This document shows positions 48,753 to 62,087 of a stretch of 64,000 nt of DNA, piece after piece. The notes below the pieces were generated by a model that searched no databases, was not told the origin of the DNA, and worked only from the letters and a program-made list of their open reading frames with translations. Source of the stretch: Lineus longissimus (taxonomy: Eukaryota > Nemertea > Pilidiophora > Heteronemertea > Lineidae); NCBI RefSeq assembly GCF_910592395.1, contig NC_088310.1, forward strand, positions 24,633,491 through 24,697,490. Direction: 5' to 3'. Position 1 is the stretch's first letter. Every line of letters starts with the position of its first letter. A program made the translations under genes and the position numbers.

Positions 48753-51700
48753 GCTAATGGAAAATAAATTAGTCTTGGCAGTTCCTGTGAGTCCTATCTT
48801 CCCAACTATTTGCTTTTCTAATGGTTAGATGTCTCAGAAGGGAAAAGTGTGAACCTCCTCTTTTGTCAGGTTCTATTCCTTAAGGTCTCTTTGCTCTAGT
48901 TCTACTAGTCTGATGGTTCCTTTAAACATGTAGCAGAAACCTCAGTGGAAGGTGTTTTTTGAAAGATGAAAAACTGAGCGCATTACGAAATGACTTAACA
49001 AATGCTTAAGGCAAACACAGTAGAGCTACCGAGAACAAATGCCAGGGACTAGGTCTGGATATTTTTGCAGCATCTAGTATCTGTAATCCAAGTTGTTGCA
49101 AGGAACTCACACATGACCTGTTTAGTTTGGCGATTTCTGTGTCCTTTTGGTTTTATAGGTGGTTTCAGATTTAGTTTGGTTTTCAATAGTTTCAGACAAA
49201 TTGTTGTTTTTGAATAGGATGGCAGAAATACAAAACCAGGCTTTCAGCTTTTCTGTTGCTGTTGGAATCATTGCCCTCTTCCCAGTATTCATCTCCATAT
49301 TTGCTATATAACTTTATTTCCTGGCTTTTACTTTTTACTTCATCATGGAGTCAAAAACGCACATTTGTTAAACGCCTTTTTACTTTGCACTGTATCTCCT
49401 GAATGTGCGTAGCACACCCTGAGTTGTCATCTGATTTTGTTATCATCAACATATTGTAACGGTTTTGTTGAAAAATATGGAATCAAATATCGCGTTTAAA
49501 AAACATCGTACTGTTCAAGTAACAGAGGCAGCATAATCTTGACGCCTACACCTACACTTCTTGTAGCATGTGTTGTCTCATTTGTTTCTAAGTCAAGACA
49601 AGCATTAAAAACTCATAAGGGAACCATTCCATGAAATTGCTGTGTCTCCTTCTGGGTCTCAGGTGTGACTATTAGGTTGTTTACGGCAAATTTAGCTCTC
49701 ATTTACTTCTCGCTAAAGTTACTTGTTGAATTAGGTGATCTTTGAATTCATGTGTAGGAGTTGCATGCCTTGACGTCGAGATGATTCGAATGACACAGAC
49801 CTAGGAGTTTCGTCAATGATGAAAAGCTGATAAAGACATTGTAGGAAATGAATGATATGCCTGCAAAGTTTCTGTCTTCATTTACTTTTACATTAACTGT
49901 TAGACCTGTCAAGGTAAATCTGGTGTAGACGTAACTTTTGACAAAGGAATCTAGTGCTTGAATGTGAGCTTCTGGTTTGCTCAAAAAGTACACATAGATA
50001 CTTGGCAATTGTGGAATGGGTCTGTCTTTGTAACTTCAACATGAAGAAGAAAAACAGTGGACATGCAAACCAATGACTACTGTTATTTTTCAAATTCTTG
50101 CTGTTCATAGTCCAGACCACCCTACTCTGCCAATCAGAGATCCCGCACTCTATATGTCACGGCATCTTAGTTTCGTGAGCCGCAGATCAGCTTATGGCTT
50201 TCCTTACCGCGATACCATCACGTCGTGACAACTCCTTGATGAAAGCCCGGAAGCCAATGCCAGTAATGGTCATCATCTTGCAGAGAAGATAGTCATTTGT
50301 TATTGGTGGTAGCCACAGCAGTGATCTTGGATAGCTGGCTGATGGCTGACCTGAGATATCAAAGCTATTGTTGGCATAGTCATTATAGGAAACAAGATTG
50401 CAACGGAATGCCATTGATTTAGCACTTAGTACTTATGTCACTTTGTCTCATCAGAAGTTAGAGGGCACCAAGAATAGTGAGCATATCAACTAAAAAGAAA
50501 ACATGATATTGTGTTTCCACCTCTCTTTTGTTGTCTCAAAAATGACTATGAAATATAGGAATTGATAACTCATTTTACTCAGAAGTTGAAATAGTTGATC
50601 CAAAAAACATCTAACCAATTTGGTCCAAAAAACATCTGACAGTGAGAGTACTCTTACAGTATATTTAAAGTTTCATTGTTACAGTCTGGTTGATAATTAC
50701 CCTGGAGATGGACCCTACTGCTTTCAGCCTAGTCGTTCTTGAGAATGGTCAAATTCTTTTGCTTGGACTGCGCTCATTCTCGCTTCACCCTAAAAAGTGA
50801 GTTGTCCTGAAACGGAGAGATATTTTTGTCTTCACAGCATGAAAGCTGTACCTGCACCTGCAGCCATCTTGGCTTCTTAGTTTTTTAAGGAACCAAGACC
50901 TCTGTGAATCTCTTTGTTTCTTGCAGGACATTGTAATAGAGAAGACTGCAAATATTAAATAAGTTGTTATGTTGTGTTTGTTTTATCTTATTGTTCATCT
51001 TTATGAGAAAAAATCTGTTGCATTCTCTCCATGTGGATATCAGAACAAACACCATTGTTCGGCAGCAAAGGATTAACCAATTGGAAAAGTTTGCTCTTTT
51101 GTCTTTGTTCGAGTCATATCCCAAGACAGTGGAAGCATGTCTTCCCCTATGGCCATCACAGTCTTGTTGAACAATAAATGTCTATCCAGCCAGGCTAAGA
51201 CGATCAGAAGGTATGCTGTGTACAAGTCAGGATTGCCTGAACAGGCAAACATGATCCATATTTACGTTTAGTTGCTGAGTGGGACTTCCTCTGAAGGTTA
51301 TTCTACATGCCCTTCCCGCTGTCAAAGTGGTCTTTCCTCAGGATGGAGTAAAAGAGTTTGTACTTGATGTTCTGTAGTAAAAGCTTTGAGCAGATTCGTA
51401 TATCAATACCTTTGTCTTGAATAAAGAAGTGATTTTTCCCTTGTTTGATGGAAGTTTTAACACACTTCATATTTTCAGTATCTAATCTTTGTTTGTAATG
51501 CATGTGAAGGATCTGAGAACCTTGCTTTTCTCCCTTTAACATCGCTTGAAGACTACAGCAGCTGTTTGGGAAAATTCCTAACATGCCTAGGAGAACATTT
51601 TTCTTTGTTCATGTCCATGTTAGAAGTCTACCATATTCCTGTCTGGAGATGTTATAATTGAATTCAAGCAGACATCCTGCTGACTTTTGTTATTTAGCAA

Positions 51701-54700
51701 ATTAAATTGCATTTTGTGAACTGGGATCGAAAATGAGATATCATCATATAGAACATCGCTTAGAACATTTTTATGGTAATGTGCAAGATATTCTAAGCGT
51801 GTGTGCTCTCCTAGGGGTTAGGTTTTGTTATAGTTCATTTTCCAAGAGACAACAACACTGTGAAGTAAGAGGCTTTCTTGTTATTTTGACAGCACTGACC
51901 ATCAAAAACAACTTGAATAATGATTCTGTCCGTATTTCCAGTTTCAGATCACTGAAAAAGACAATAAAGGCAATAATTTTAACTATTTTGACTCTTACAG
52001 AGAAAAAACAACCTTGAATGAGGAACTGGTGAACGAAAGAGAGATTTCAATTCAACATTAAAGCTTTTTGATGGATAGATGAGATTCATCCAACATGCCC
52101 AAGGAGAGTGTTATGCAAAATATAACATGCTCATAATAAAAAATACAATGTTCTTAATGTTCTTCTCCTAATGTTTTGTTCTTGTTTATCTTTTTCATGT
52201 TAAATTTTGGATGGTGATTGGCATTCTTCAACATGATACTTTCACAAAATAGGTGAGAAAATATATCTGTTGTGTCATATCTTAATGATATTTCGTTTGG
52301 AACATCCTAGAATGCGCAATAGGATAGATAACTTAATGGGATGTTTGCAAAAGACGGCAACATATGAATATGAATTTTTTTCAGTTTTTCAAATTAAAAA
52401 TATTTTTATTCATAATATCCATGAAAAAAATACACCTGTGGGCTAAATCTTCGCAAATGCCAGAGTTTGTGTAAGATCTGACACTTTTCAGATACTATTA
52501 TCCTTTGTGTTAAACATGTCTGAAGTTACATGCCTTTATTAAACATTACAACACGTAAATGTGATCGGATGATCGGATTAAAGTGTGTCCAGTTGTGTAT
52601 TCATGATACTTTAAACCGTCAAATTTCTGCAGCTGTTTTATCTTTGCTGATTCAAGAAAAAAGAAAGATAGATATGAAACGAACTGTTGGTGTAGTTCAC
52701 CTTCCAAATGCTAGGCTCTCTTCATTGCCTTAGGTTTTGTTGTCATCATGTATACACTCAAATTACAACATTTGTCATCTAAAAGAAAGTATCGGAAATG
52801 TATTGTGCTTCTTTTTCTCGCTGTCATTTCACCGGAAAATCCAATATATCTTTGTATGATTATGTAACAATGTGGTTGATTCCTACGGAATTGTATTCAT
52901 ATGCCTGACAGAATGAAATAGTTCTCATATTGTGCTGTTTGAATTCACTCCCAAATGATGTTACATGATGGGACCTCTATTTTCTTGTAATTCTTTAATC
53001 GAGTTTTTATTATTGATATCTGGATGTAGAAATTTTAACACAAAGGAGTGTAAAAAATATTGAAATAAGATATATTTGATTGCATCTATTGAATTTGCCT
53101 TAACCAGATCTATTTGCTACTCCGAGATTTAAAACTCTTTTTTGTCACTGGGTCATTTGTTGTCTGTAAAAAGTTCAAATCAGTCTGATGAAAAATATTC
53201 ACAGAGCTGTAATTTTTGAAACTATACCTTTCCTGTTGTCATGGATTGTTGAACAAAATTAGCATTTTACCGTTATTTCCTTCCTTCAGCCTAAAAGTTC
53301 CTGCTTACTCTCTTTGCTGCAATTAGCCAAATAGCATTGGAAGTAATGATGACTGTTCTAGGTCATATTACTCATGCCCCTTATCCCTAATTCAACCAAA
53401 GTTCTATAAGAAATAGCTTGACTTTGGCAATTTTGTACCAACAACCTTTGTCGTGATGAGTTTAAGGTGTGAGTCAGGCAAAATAATTGGCAGCCCCAGG
53501 CCATCTCCATCTTAATTTGCAAATTGCAAAGTCTTGATCCAGTTCCTCCAACTTGCTCTTTTCATTCAATACTTTCTTTGATGGAAGCTGTTCATAACAT
53601 AATAGTTGCCTTATTCATTGCATCAATTTGTGTGTGGAGTTATTGTTCATAAATAGGAACCTGAAGCTGTCTGCATCCCAGATTTTACAAGTTTGCGAAG
53701 TCCCGAGGCATTTTCAATCCAGCAGAAAATACTCTGGTTCACTGGTTTTATTAAACCCTTGGGTTTTTCATTGGTCGAGGCCATGATTTTACGCATCACA
53801 AGATTTTACGCCACTTTCTTTGCCAGGAGGAGTGCGTGATCAATGACAGGGTGCAAACGATCGTACTGACCTTTTGATGCTTTGAGGCTTTCTGAGTCAG
53901 AAAACTTTAAGGTAATCTATATTGGTGCAGTTTATGATGATATTGTCCCACAGTTGTTTTCCATTCATGTGTATTAACTATTTGGACTTTTCAGTGTCTG
54001 GTCGGTTAGGTTATCATTATTTTTGTACTGTTTGTTGATAACCTTGCTCATTCCCATGACCCAGTTCAGAAATGAGGAAACTGCGTAACTTCCAGTTTGT
54101 TCCAAAATCGATATGGCAAACGGTCCTCTATCTCGGAGTGTTGCTGACTAGAACGGTATTGGCGTTCCCTTTGACATTTGTACTGATCACTCGTGGATCG
54201 ATCTCCAGTGGCCATTCAGTGGCATAGTTGACTCTATTATCGATGTCATCAATCATTTCCATTGATAAGTTATGGCAATGTTGACCTCCCAAAGTCAGGC
54301 TAAAAGATTCCTGCTAATGAACCTTATTATCAGTAGCAAGGTTTTTCCATCCAATTCACCTTGATGTCAAAAGTGGTGAATTCCTTTCTAACCTTGTTAA
54401 CAGACATCAATGAATTCCTGCACATTAGAGAGCCTGTTCAGCGATGGCAGTAAATGCACAATGATTGACCTTTGTCTTGTCAGTTTCTTCTCTTAGCTCA
54501 ATTAGGGCTTTTAGGTGCTAATTCACTTGACCGTTGACTATTAATTCCTTGCCTCGGGAATGCTTCCTCTCATTGTACCATGGTGGCAAAGAGGTTTTTG
54601 AAGGGATTAGCGTGCAAAGAATGGCACTATCTTCTTTTATCCTGCCATCAATTTAACCTTGTTGGTTGAGGCTGTGGGTTTCCTTTCACTCTGCCAATCT

Positions 54701-55985
54701 TTTGGTCGAGCAAAGTTGAACATTTTGCAAACTTTCTGAGATTGTAGTTGACCATGCCAACGTTTCAAGATTTAAGCAAAAGATTACCCTTCTACATGTT
54801 TTAGGTTCATTTGAAAGCATTGTGGTAGCTACTTTCTCTAAATGTTAGGCTAGTGGCAAGTGATTGTTTGCTCAGAGGGCGAGTGCATGTCTTCCATTTG
54901 CAAGACAGTGGGGATTGATTTTTGGTTAAATTCACAGTCAATATGCATGCCTTTTCTCTTCTTCTAAATTCATGATGAAAGTACCACCACCTGCAGGTCT
55001 TAATGGCAATACAATGATATGCTAGTTTGCTGGGAATGGTTTTCAATAAAGGTTTCGTGACATCAGAAACCAAGCTTTTATAGTTTCACCCCTTGTCCAT
55101 TATTAGAATGTGACAAGATCTAAATTTGGTCTTGATAAAGTTTAACTCGGCTTGGAGGCCTTATTTTCTGTCATTGGCCATCAGAGTCTGTAAGAGGTTG
55201 GGCTGACATTATCAGCCTCCGCAAATAACCAAAGTGAACCAAACTATTCAGACTATCACGATCAAAGACCAAAAGAAAGGGCTTTGTTAATACAAGGCAT
55301 CGGGAGTATTTAATATTGGTGTGAGCAGTAATGTATCTCAGGCAGTTTGGTTGTTGTGTATTGCTACAGAAACCCATTTAGGTTGTGTAACCTTTTAACA
55401 TTTTTAACGCTGAAAGAAAACTTTTAGCATAAAAAATGTTCTGACTTGACAATTGCCCCAACTTCTAATATTTGTATGATGAGACGTGAGACATGTTGTT
55501 GACGAAGAAAATGTGGAAAAATTCTTAAGTGAGATCATCTTTCGTGTGATTTAAGCAGGAGATGTCCTTGCGATGAGTTTATTCAACTTTTGTTACCCTT
55601 TGTCTTCCAGTCCCACTTCACTATTCCCTCTGCAAGTGTACCTGTTACCTTTGGTCTTCTTGTTCCACTTCCATATTCATGCTGCCCTTGTTACTTGTCT
55701 CCTCGTTCCACATCCATATTCTTGCCCCACAGCAGATTTACACCTTTAGTGCTAATTCCCATAAAATGAAGACCATGTCGGCTGCAATGAGTGTCGGTGT
55801 GATAATCAGTGGTCAATCCCTTGGTCATCATGTCTGGTGCGTCCGTACCCTCTGGGCGTTCGTGTGATCAGTGGCAACATTGCTGAGATATCTATTGATG
55901 ACCATCTCGAGGAGATGTAACTGACATCCCTGTGGCATACCCATTTTCTAGTTATCATAGGAGCCTATCCAGCAAAAGTAACTAT
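48753..55985. other. Long unassigned stretch, intron-like
   Basis: About 7.2 kb. A somewhat GC-richer segment at 50140-50420 carries a 75-codon minus-strand frame ending AFIKELSRRDGIAVRKAIS, with no convincing splice sites. A 14-bp TCCAAAAAACATCT direct repeat occurs at 50599 and 50624. A strong plus-strand acceptor (TTGTCTTCCAG) lies at about 55609 with no following donor. Nothing is called. Confidence 0.4.
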
Positions 55986-56384
55986 AGCTGCGCTTACACC
56001 ACGAAATATTGGTGGACCAATTGCACTTACACCACCACATTGCCGCGACAAATTGGTTCGGCAATCCATTGCCGATACAAATTGCCGAGCGAATTTGTCC
56101 CACCAAGCTTGATGGTCCAAATTCGCCCGGCTTGTTAAAAGCTCGGCTTTGTCGTGGTGTACGCGCAAATGGTTCGGCAATTAGCTAGTTAGATGGTTCG
56201 GCTCCAGGCGGCGCTTTCGAAATGGCGCTTTCTGCGCATGCAATTTATTGTTTGCGCGCCATCTGTAGCCGGATTTTATAACTAGCTGCAGCGCTGGTGT
56301 AAGCGCTAGGTGGATTTTCGATGGTGCGGCATTGGTTCCCGAACCAAGATTGGTGGTCCATTTTCAGGTGGTGTAAGTGCGGCT
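55986..56384. mobile_element. 399-bp CpG-rich foldback/MITE-like element
   Basis: The ends are inverted repeats: AGCTGCGCTTACACCAC at the left and AGCCGCACTTACACCAC read from the right (15 of 17). Both are followed by matching subterminal blocks containing TGGACCA and ATTGGT. The TTACACCAC motif recurs inside both halves (for example CACTTACACCACCAC near 56023 and GCGCTGGTGTAAGCGC near 56291). The element is clearly richer in GC and CpG than its surroundings. No transposase, and I could not find a convincing target duplication, so the superfamily is left open; repeated subterminal motifs would fit hAT or foldback elements. Confidence 0.75.
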
Positions 56385-59300
56385 TGTATTGGATAGACCT
56401 TTGGGTATCAGCAAGGGTATTATTTGCTCTAAAACAGACCCATGCGATGACTCCTGATGAAGGCAAAAGAAATTCAAAGGCTGCAAAAAAGCTCGTAGGA
56501 AGAGTTGCCCTATTTACCATGAGAAAAATGTATCTCTTCATGCACTAATCAAACCCAGATTCTCGAAGGCGCAATGTAACCAGCTCTGATTGTAAACAGA
56601 TTTCTTGCTAAGGTGGGATAAAATGTTACTTGATTTCTTTGTGACTTAGAGGGTCCAATGACATGCAACAGTCCAACACGTATTGCTTTGATCTGATCAT
56701 ATGGCGAACACAGGTCACCTTTCAAAAAAAAAACTGCTTCACACCATGGGAGAGAGTTCTGATAAGTTGAGATATCGCAGGAAAATGGGCAAATAGTTGA
56801 TGAAACTTTTTATCCATTGTGAGTTGAGTTGCTTGGAGGTTGGCTACTGATAGGATTTCGAAATTGGAGATGTTTGAACTTGCAAAAGCTAGCTTTTGGA
56901 GTTGGTTTCTTTCTGGAGAATCTATCGTTGCTTCGCCTGAGAAATCAGGACACTCATGCCTGATCTACGTATTTCATCTAGCCATGTAGGGGATTGGGTA
57001 TCAATCTACTGGTAGCGTGCAGCTCGACTGGTTCCTGTCCTAATGCTTCCCACTGAACTGTTACACACTATGAGACATTAACACGTGTAATGACTAAAGG
57101 GAATATTAAGGGTGTCACAGCTGCCCAGACACCCTCCACTCTACTTTGTAGTTCCCATCATCAATTTGCACATGAAATTGAAAAATTCAGAATTTGACAT
57201 CACTGCTATTTGTAGACTCTTTTTGATATGAAATGTCATTTTCACAAGCCTTAGAGCTTAAAATGAGTTATGGTACCATGATGGCAGTCTAAAAATGGTG
57301 GTGTGAGCGCCTTGTTGATTAAAGAAAGGTGACGTGAATGCCTTGCATGCTGATCAAAAGATAGAAGTTCTGTCTCAGACAGGATAGAAAGAAACCTTGG
57401 TTGATAAAGTATTGAGCTTATAACTGGCGGGATATTCTCGCTTATGGTTGCTGGTGGAAACTGCTGTCTGAGTTTTAGTTCAAATATGTAGCGATTAAGT
57501 ATGTCATCCTCACTTGCAGCTTGACTGTTCATTTGATTGATGTGAACATGATGGCCCTGGTATCGACCTTAGCTGCTTTGTTGCGAAAAGAAAGAAGAAG
57601 AAGAAAAGTTGTGCTTTCTTGACCTAGAACTTATTTCTCAAGGAACCAAATGTCTCCCCAGTGTTTTCCAGTCATGATTACACATCCAAGGCACATACTC
57701 CTAGGTTGCATTTATCATCGCTGACTTTGGTATATCGTTTTTATGACACGATCCTGTGTCAAGAGACTTGGTCCAGGGCATCAAGAATACCAAGCATGTT
57801 ATCCACCACTGAGGGAACCATCTAATAGGAATTGCCAGGTGTTGAAAATGTGACTCGTTTCTTTCTTTTCCCCCAGAGTGATGTTTAGCGGTGTTAATAT
57901 TCTCTTACATGCTAGCAAGTGAATTTCAAAGCAATTTTTTTCAGCTCTCATGAAGCGGTGTTTTTAGTTTGCAATTATGGTGGATTGCTTTTCTTCTAAT
58001 GGCCATTTCACCTTTGAATAGGTTTTTCAATACATAGTCTTTGAAAGTGGATGTGTTGAAATCTGAAAGATATTACTTTTTATATCATAGTCCCTTTGAT
58101 TCTGATTTTGCCTATAAATCTTTGCCAATCTATTATATGAAATATTTATCGGTATCAGCTAGGCTATAGGAGGCAGCCTAAAGCTGTATTCTAAATCTAT
58201 CAAGTCCATTGACTAATCACGAAAGCCAACCAACATCAACCTTTGGTATTTTTTGCAGTTCTTTTTTTGTTTGCCTCTCAAACAGAAGAAAATTTAAAAT
58301 GAATGAAATCACTAAATTGCATGTCAAAAACCTTCACCTCTAGCTCATAAAAGTTATATCTAAGACACCACTACATACATGTAATGGGGTGTCAAAAAAG
58401 TCAAAGTGAATAATGGATCCTTTGATAAATCAAACTTATGAAAAAAGTGTGTAAATTATTCATACGATTTCTAGACAATTTCAAAGAATTGACTGACTCA
58501 CTTTCAGTTCTCAAGTCAAAAATAGGGCCTTGTGGAGGCAATTAAGATTTGGCCAATTCATTTCAATTGGAAGTCTGACGTGCCCTGGTTGCAGGATATC
58601 GGTTTTCTTTAGTTGTGTTAAGGCTCTAGTTTCACCAATAATGCAATATATGGAGAATGCAGTTACTGCAGATATTTAGTTCGATCATAACTCCTCTGAA
58701 CTCAACAATATTAACTGAACTACATACTGATTCCAGGCATTTGAGGTGGGCCACTCCATAAGAAGGTTTAAATCGGAGCAGTGAGATTGAGGCCAGCTAT
58801 GGCATCATGTACTGTTATCCCCTTAACCCTTTAAATTAAACACTATGGGCTATTCTGCAGTTGTTTGAAACTTGGTCTGCGTTCTGGAATTTCAGTCAGG
58901 CACCAAATGTGCCAACAGAAAAACATGCTTTTTGGACCGTACAAAGTGTGTAATGAATGATTCCCACAAATATTACTAAAATTTTGATGACACTTGAAAT
59001 GACAGTTAGTCACAACTCGATCACTTTAAGAGAGGGTTATTGATAAGCCAATTGTCCAAAGGACTGCTGTACCCCTAATCGTAGCGTGGTATTATAATCT
59101 ATATTTTGGGTATTCGAGACTGCCAATGTGTCACTCGTGATGTGAGGAAATGAATACTGTAGGCTGTTGAGGCACTGCGAACAAAACAATAAGGATGAAT
59201 TATTCATTTCCCTTTGGGACATGGCAAATATATACCAGAGCGTATTGGTTTGAGGCTTACATGCAAATTGAATAACCATTGCTTCGTCGCAGGTCACAGC

Positions 59301-61098
59301 AAAAAGGATACCAAATATTTTACATTTAATTTAAAGCTATCCCTGACAGCACAAACAAGTTTAGTGATATTATCGTTACTCGTGTGGGTTTTTTCATGAA
59401 TTCTTTGAAAAATTATTAAAAAGTTCCTTTCTTGGCAAGAATCTTGGTGATGAAAACAAAAGCCATGCTGGCAGGCAAGGAGTTAGTGAGACTCTGTTTG
59501 TTGAGTCTTTTCATCACATCTTTATGGTGAACTTCAAGAAGGCGACACTACAATGTCTCAAAATTATAGTTTACCATGTTTAATTAAATTTGAAGAAACA
59601 TGTGAAAGGAGCCTTGATCACGTTTTAATAAACCAATTAGTGCCAATTTTAAACATCGAAAATCATGCCTTACAGTTAGTTTCCTGACTGAATAGCTTGA
59701 GGGACTGCGGTTGAGTCAGATTTGCACGCCATTTCTCAAATGGCCTTCATACAGAGAGTCTTGGCGCCAGGCTAAAATCATTCTCGGCTATCAAGTATTG
59801 GCAAGTATTGGCAATTATATGCTGCTAAGATTGATATACATGAGTTTTTTTACATTTGCTGGCCAACGGCAGCGGTTGCAACACAGCACGACGCTTGGAT
59901 CAATTATGATGTCAACACTTCAAGCATGCGTCTTCTCTGGTTTGACATGAAGGATGATTAGCATTTTCGCAACACATTGCCAGTAACTTTGGGATCAAAA
60001 TTCTGCAAGATAGACATGACTGAACTGGCTGAAAATATCATGCAGAGAAGAATTCAGGCAACTTGATCCATATTGTATGTATATTTCAACTTGTATTTAA
60101 ACCTATGAAGAAATTCACAATGTGTCCTAGGTAGACTTTAGAATTAAAGAAGACACCAATGTTGTCATGATCGGCTTGTGACCCATTTGAAAAGCAACAA
60201 TGGATGCAGTATTAAAGTGATCAGGTAACAGTAGCAGGTGCACAAAGGGTTACCGTCACTGCAACTTGCAACCTATCATAACGGGATGATTCAGCATTCC
60301 AATCAAAATCGCAGGTTACAGCAACAGAAATTACTTGTTTTCAGAGCGCCAAGTGAAGGTACTTTGACACCAATCAGTCTCTTTGAGAGCACCACCCAGT
60401 CCTATAATCTTACTGTGGTAAAACAGGTTTCATGTTCAAGCATACCTTGTTTGACTCAAATTACCTCAACAAATTCAAGCGAATTGATTTTAGAATTACA
60501 TCTTACATCTCAGTTTAGCTCTGCAACAAAAACATACTCTGTTTCATCAAACATGAGAAAGTGTACAGTATAATATGTGTAGTGTATTGGTCCTGTTTAA
60601 GCTGGAGCCACTTCTGAGAGTTTATTTGTGTAAAAAGGACAAGGTTGCTGTAAGAAAAAAGCAACCAGCTCACTATTTTTCTTTCTGCGAGAGCAATTGG
60701 ATGTGAGTTTAAGCAGATATGAAAGTTTGCTGTCATCGAATGCGAAGTCGAGGCGGATTGCAATCATTGAAGATTGGCTATAATGAACCACATCCACCTC
60801 AAATACACGCTTTGCAATTGAGTTTTGCCCGCTGAAAATTAAGTTTGGGGATTGACGGAAATGAGCTACGTCAAGAGCAGCTTCTTGGCTGGCGGTAAGT
60901 AGTGGAAGACACACATGGTGGGTATGATATATCATTTGAGGACGCACACTATACACTACGTATAGTTCTAGTGATACCAATTGGTTAAATGATGACATTT
61001 GGCTGGAGCAGGAGTGACTGTCTACTAGATTATCTGCATATTAACCCTTTGTTGTGTTGGTGACTGATCTGATGATATGAGAGCAGAATTATCCATAG
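56385..61098. other. Unassigned stretch with two adjacent long frames near 60.2-61.0 kb
   Basis: A 111-codon plus-strand frame (60238-60573) lies next to the window's longest frame, 133 codons on the minus strand (60597-60998). Neither shows a domain, splice sites of note or a start with strong context, and both lengths are compatible with chance. The rest is AT-rich sequence without repeats that I can support. Confidence 0.4.
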
Positions 61099-61479
61099 TC
61101 AGGCCTCTCAATTACATGATTCCTACACCGTATAACGGTGTAGGCCGTACATGATGTCCCCAAATTAGGTCTATTTGTTGTTTTTTGTTGTTGTTTTTTG
61201 TTGTTTTTTTTTTAATAGTATGACACCCTGAAGCGTTTTTTGACCTCTAACATAACCAAATCTCATCCAAATGGCCTAATTATATAGTTTTATCCTAAAA
61301 TTATGATTTTTCAGTATGTGGTGATATCAGTCACTAACTTAGATTTATGACGTCGCTGTTCAGGCAAATTGGCGCGATGAAATGTCCCCAAATTAAGCTA
61401 AAAAGCAAAAAAACATGTCCCCCAAAATAGGCTAAATAAATACAGGGTGTAGAGGTCTCCACGTAATTGAAAGGCCTGA
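61099..61479. mobile_element. 381-bp inverted-repeat MITE-like element
   Basis: The ends read TCAGGCCTCTCAATTAC and, from the right, TCAGGCCTTTCAATTAC (16 of 17), flanked by TAG at 61096-61098 and 61480-61482, a possible 3-bp target duplication. Inside are a perfect 10-bp palindrome CCTACACCGT/ACGGTGTAGG with a 3-nt centre (61122-61144), a matching GGGTGTAG near the right end, a TTG/T-rich run (61174-61213), and three copies of TGTCCCCAAATTAGG-like sequence (61155, 61383, 61416). No coding capacity. A 3-bp duplication would suggest Harbinger relatives, but TAG is not the usual TWA, so the class is uncertain. Confidence 0.78.
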
Positions 61480-62087
61480 TAGCTGCGTACGTGAATCTTT
61501 TAAACAAAATTCGAATGAATGTCCTAAGGAGCCGTTTCGACAATAGAATGATAGGTGATGGAAAAGATTACTGAAGACAATGTAACACTAAACCAATACT
61601 GTAGCCTTGCGTTATGGCTAACACTTGTTGTGTCGTAGAAATGATTGGGTAACTCGATAATAAATGTAGTGTATGTGTCATATTATTGATCACATGGTGC
61701 CTCCTCGTGACCTTATCATACCCTTGGCATAGGATGTGCAGCCTTTACTTGATCGACCAAGTCAATCAGCCGCAGGTTCAGGTGCTAATTCAATTGATCA
61801 ACACTGATGGGATGGATAATGTATGACAATTGCCCTGCCCGCAAATTTCGTCGGGCAACTATGGTCTTCAATATGTATAAGTCTGTCTGGTACCTGGAGG
61901 AGAGGAATGATGGCTTGGTGGCATGGTGGCCTGGTCTAGTGTCTAGAGTGGTAATTGCTGTATTTATTTAAGAGATGTCCTTAATGGAGGGGTGGCCTTG
62001 ATAGAGAGCTGTCCACCAAGGGAGGTTCCAGTACAGTGCTAGGCGAGCTGAGATGATAATTACAGAGCTCCTCTTGAGAGGAAATTT
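61480..62087. other. Unassigned sequence
   Basis: A GGTGGC/TGGCCTGG-rich patch near 61915-61950 is the only local peculiarity. No gene or element supported. Confidence 0.45.

Noticed and set aside
60597-60998. Longest open frame in the window (133 codons, minus strand)
   Set aside because: At this base composition several open runs over 100 codons are expected by chance across six frames of 64 kb. No domain, splice signal or strong start context was seen.
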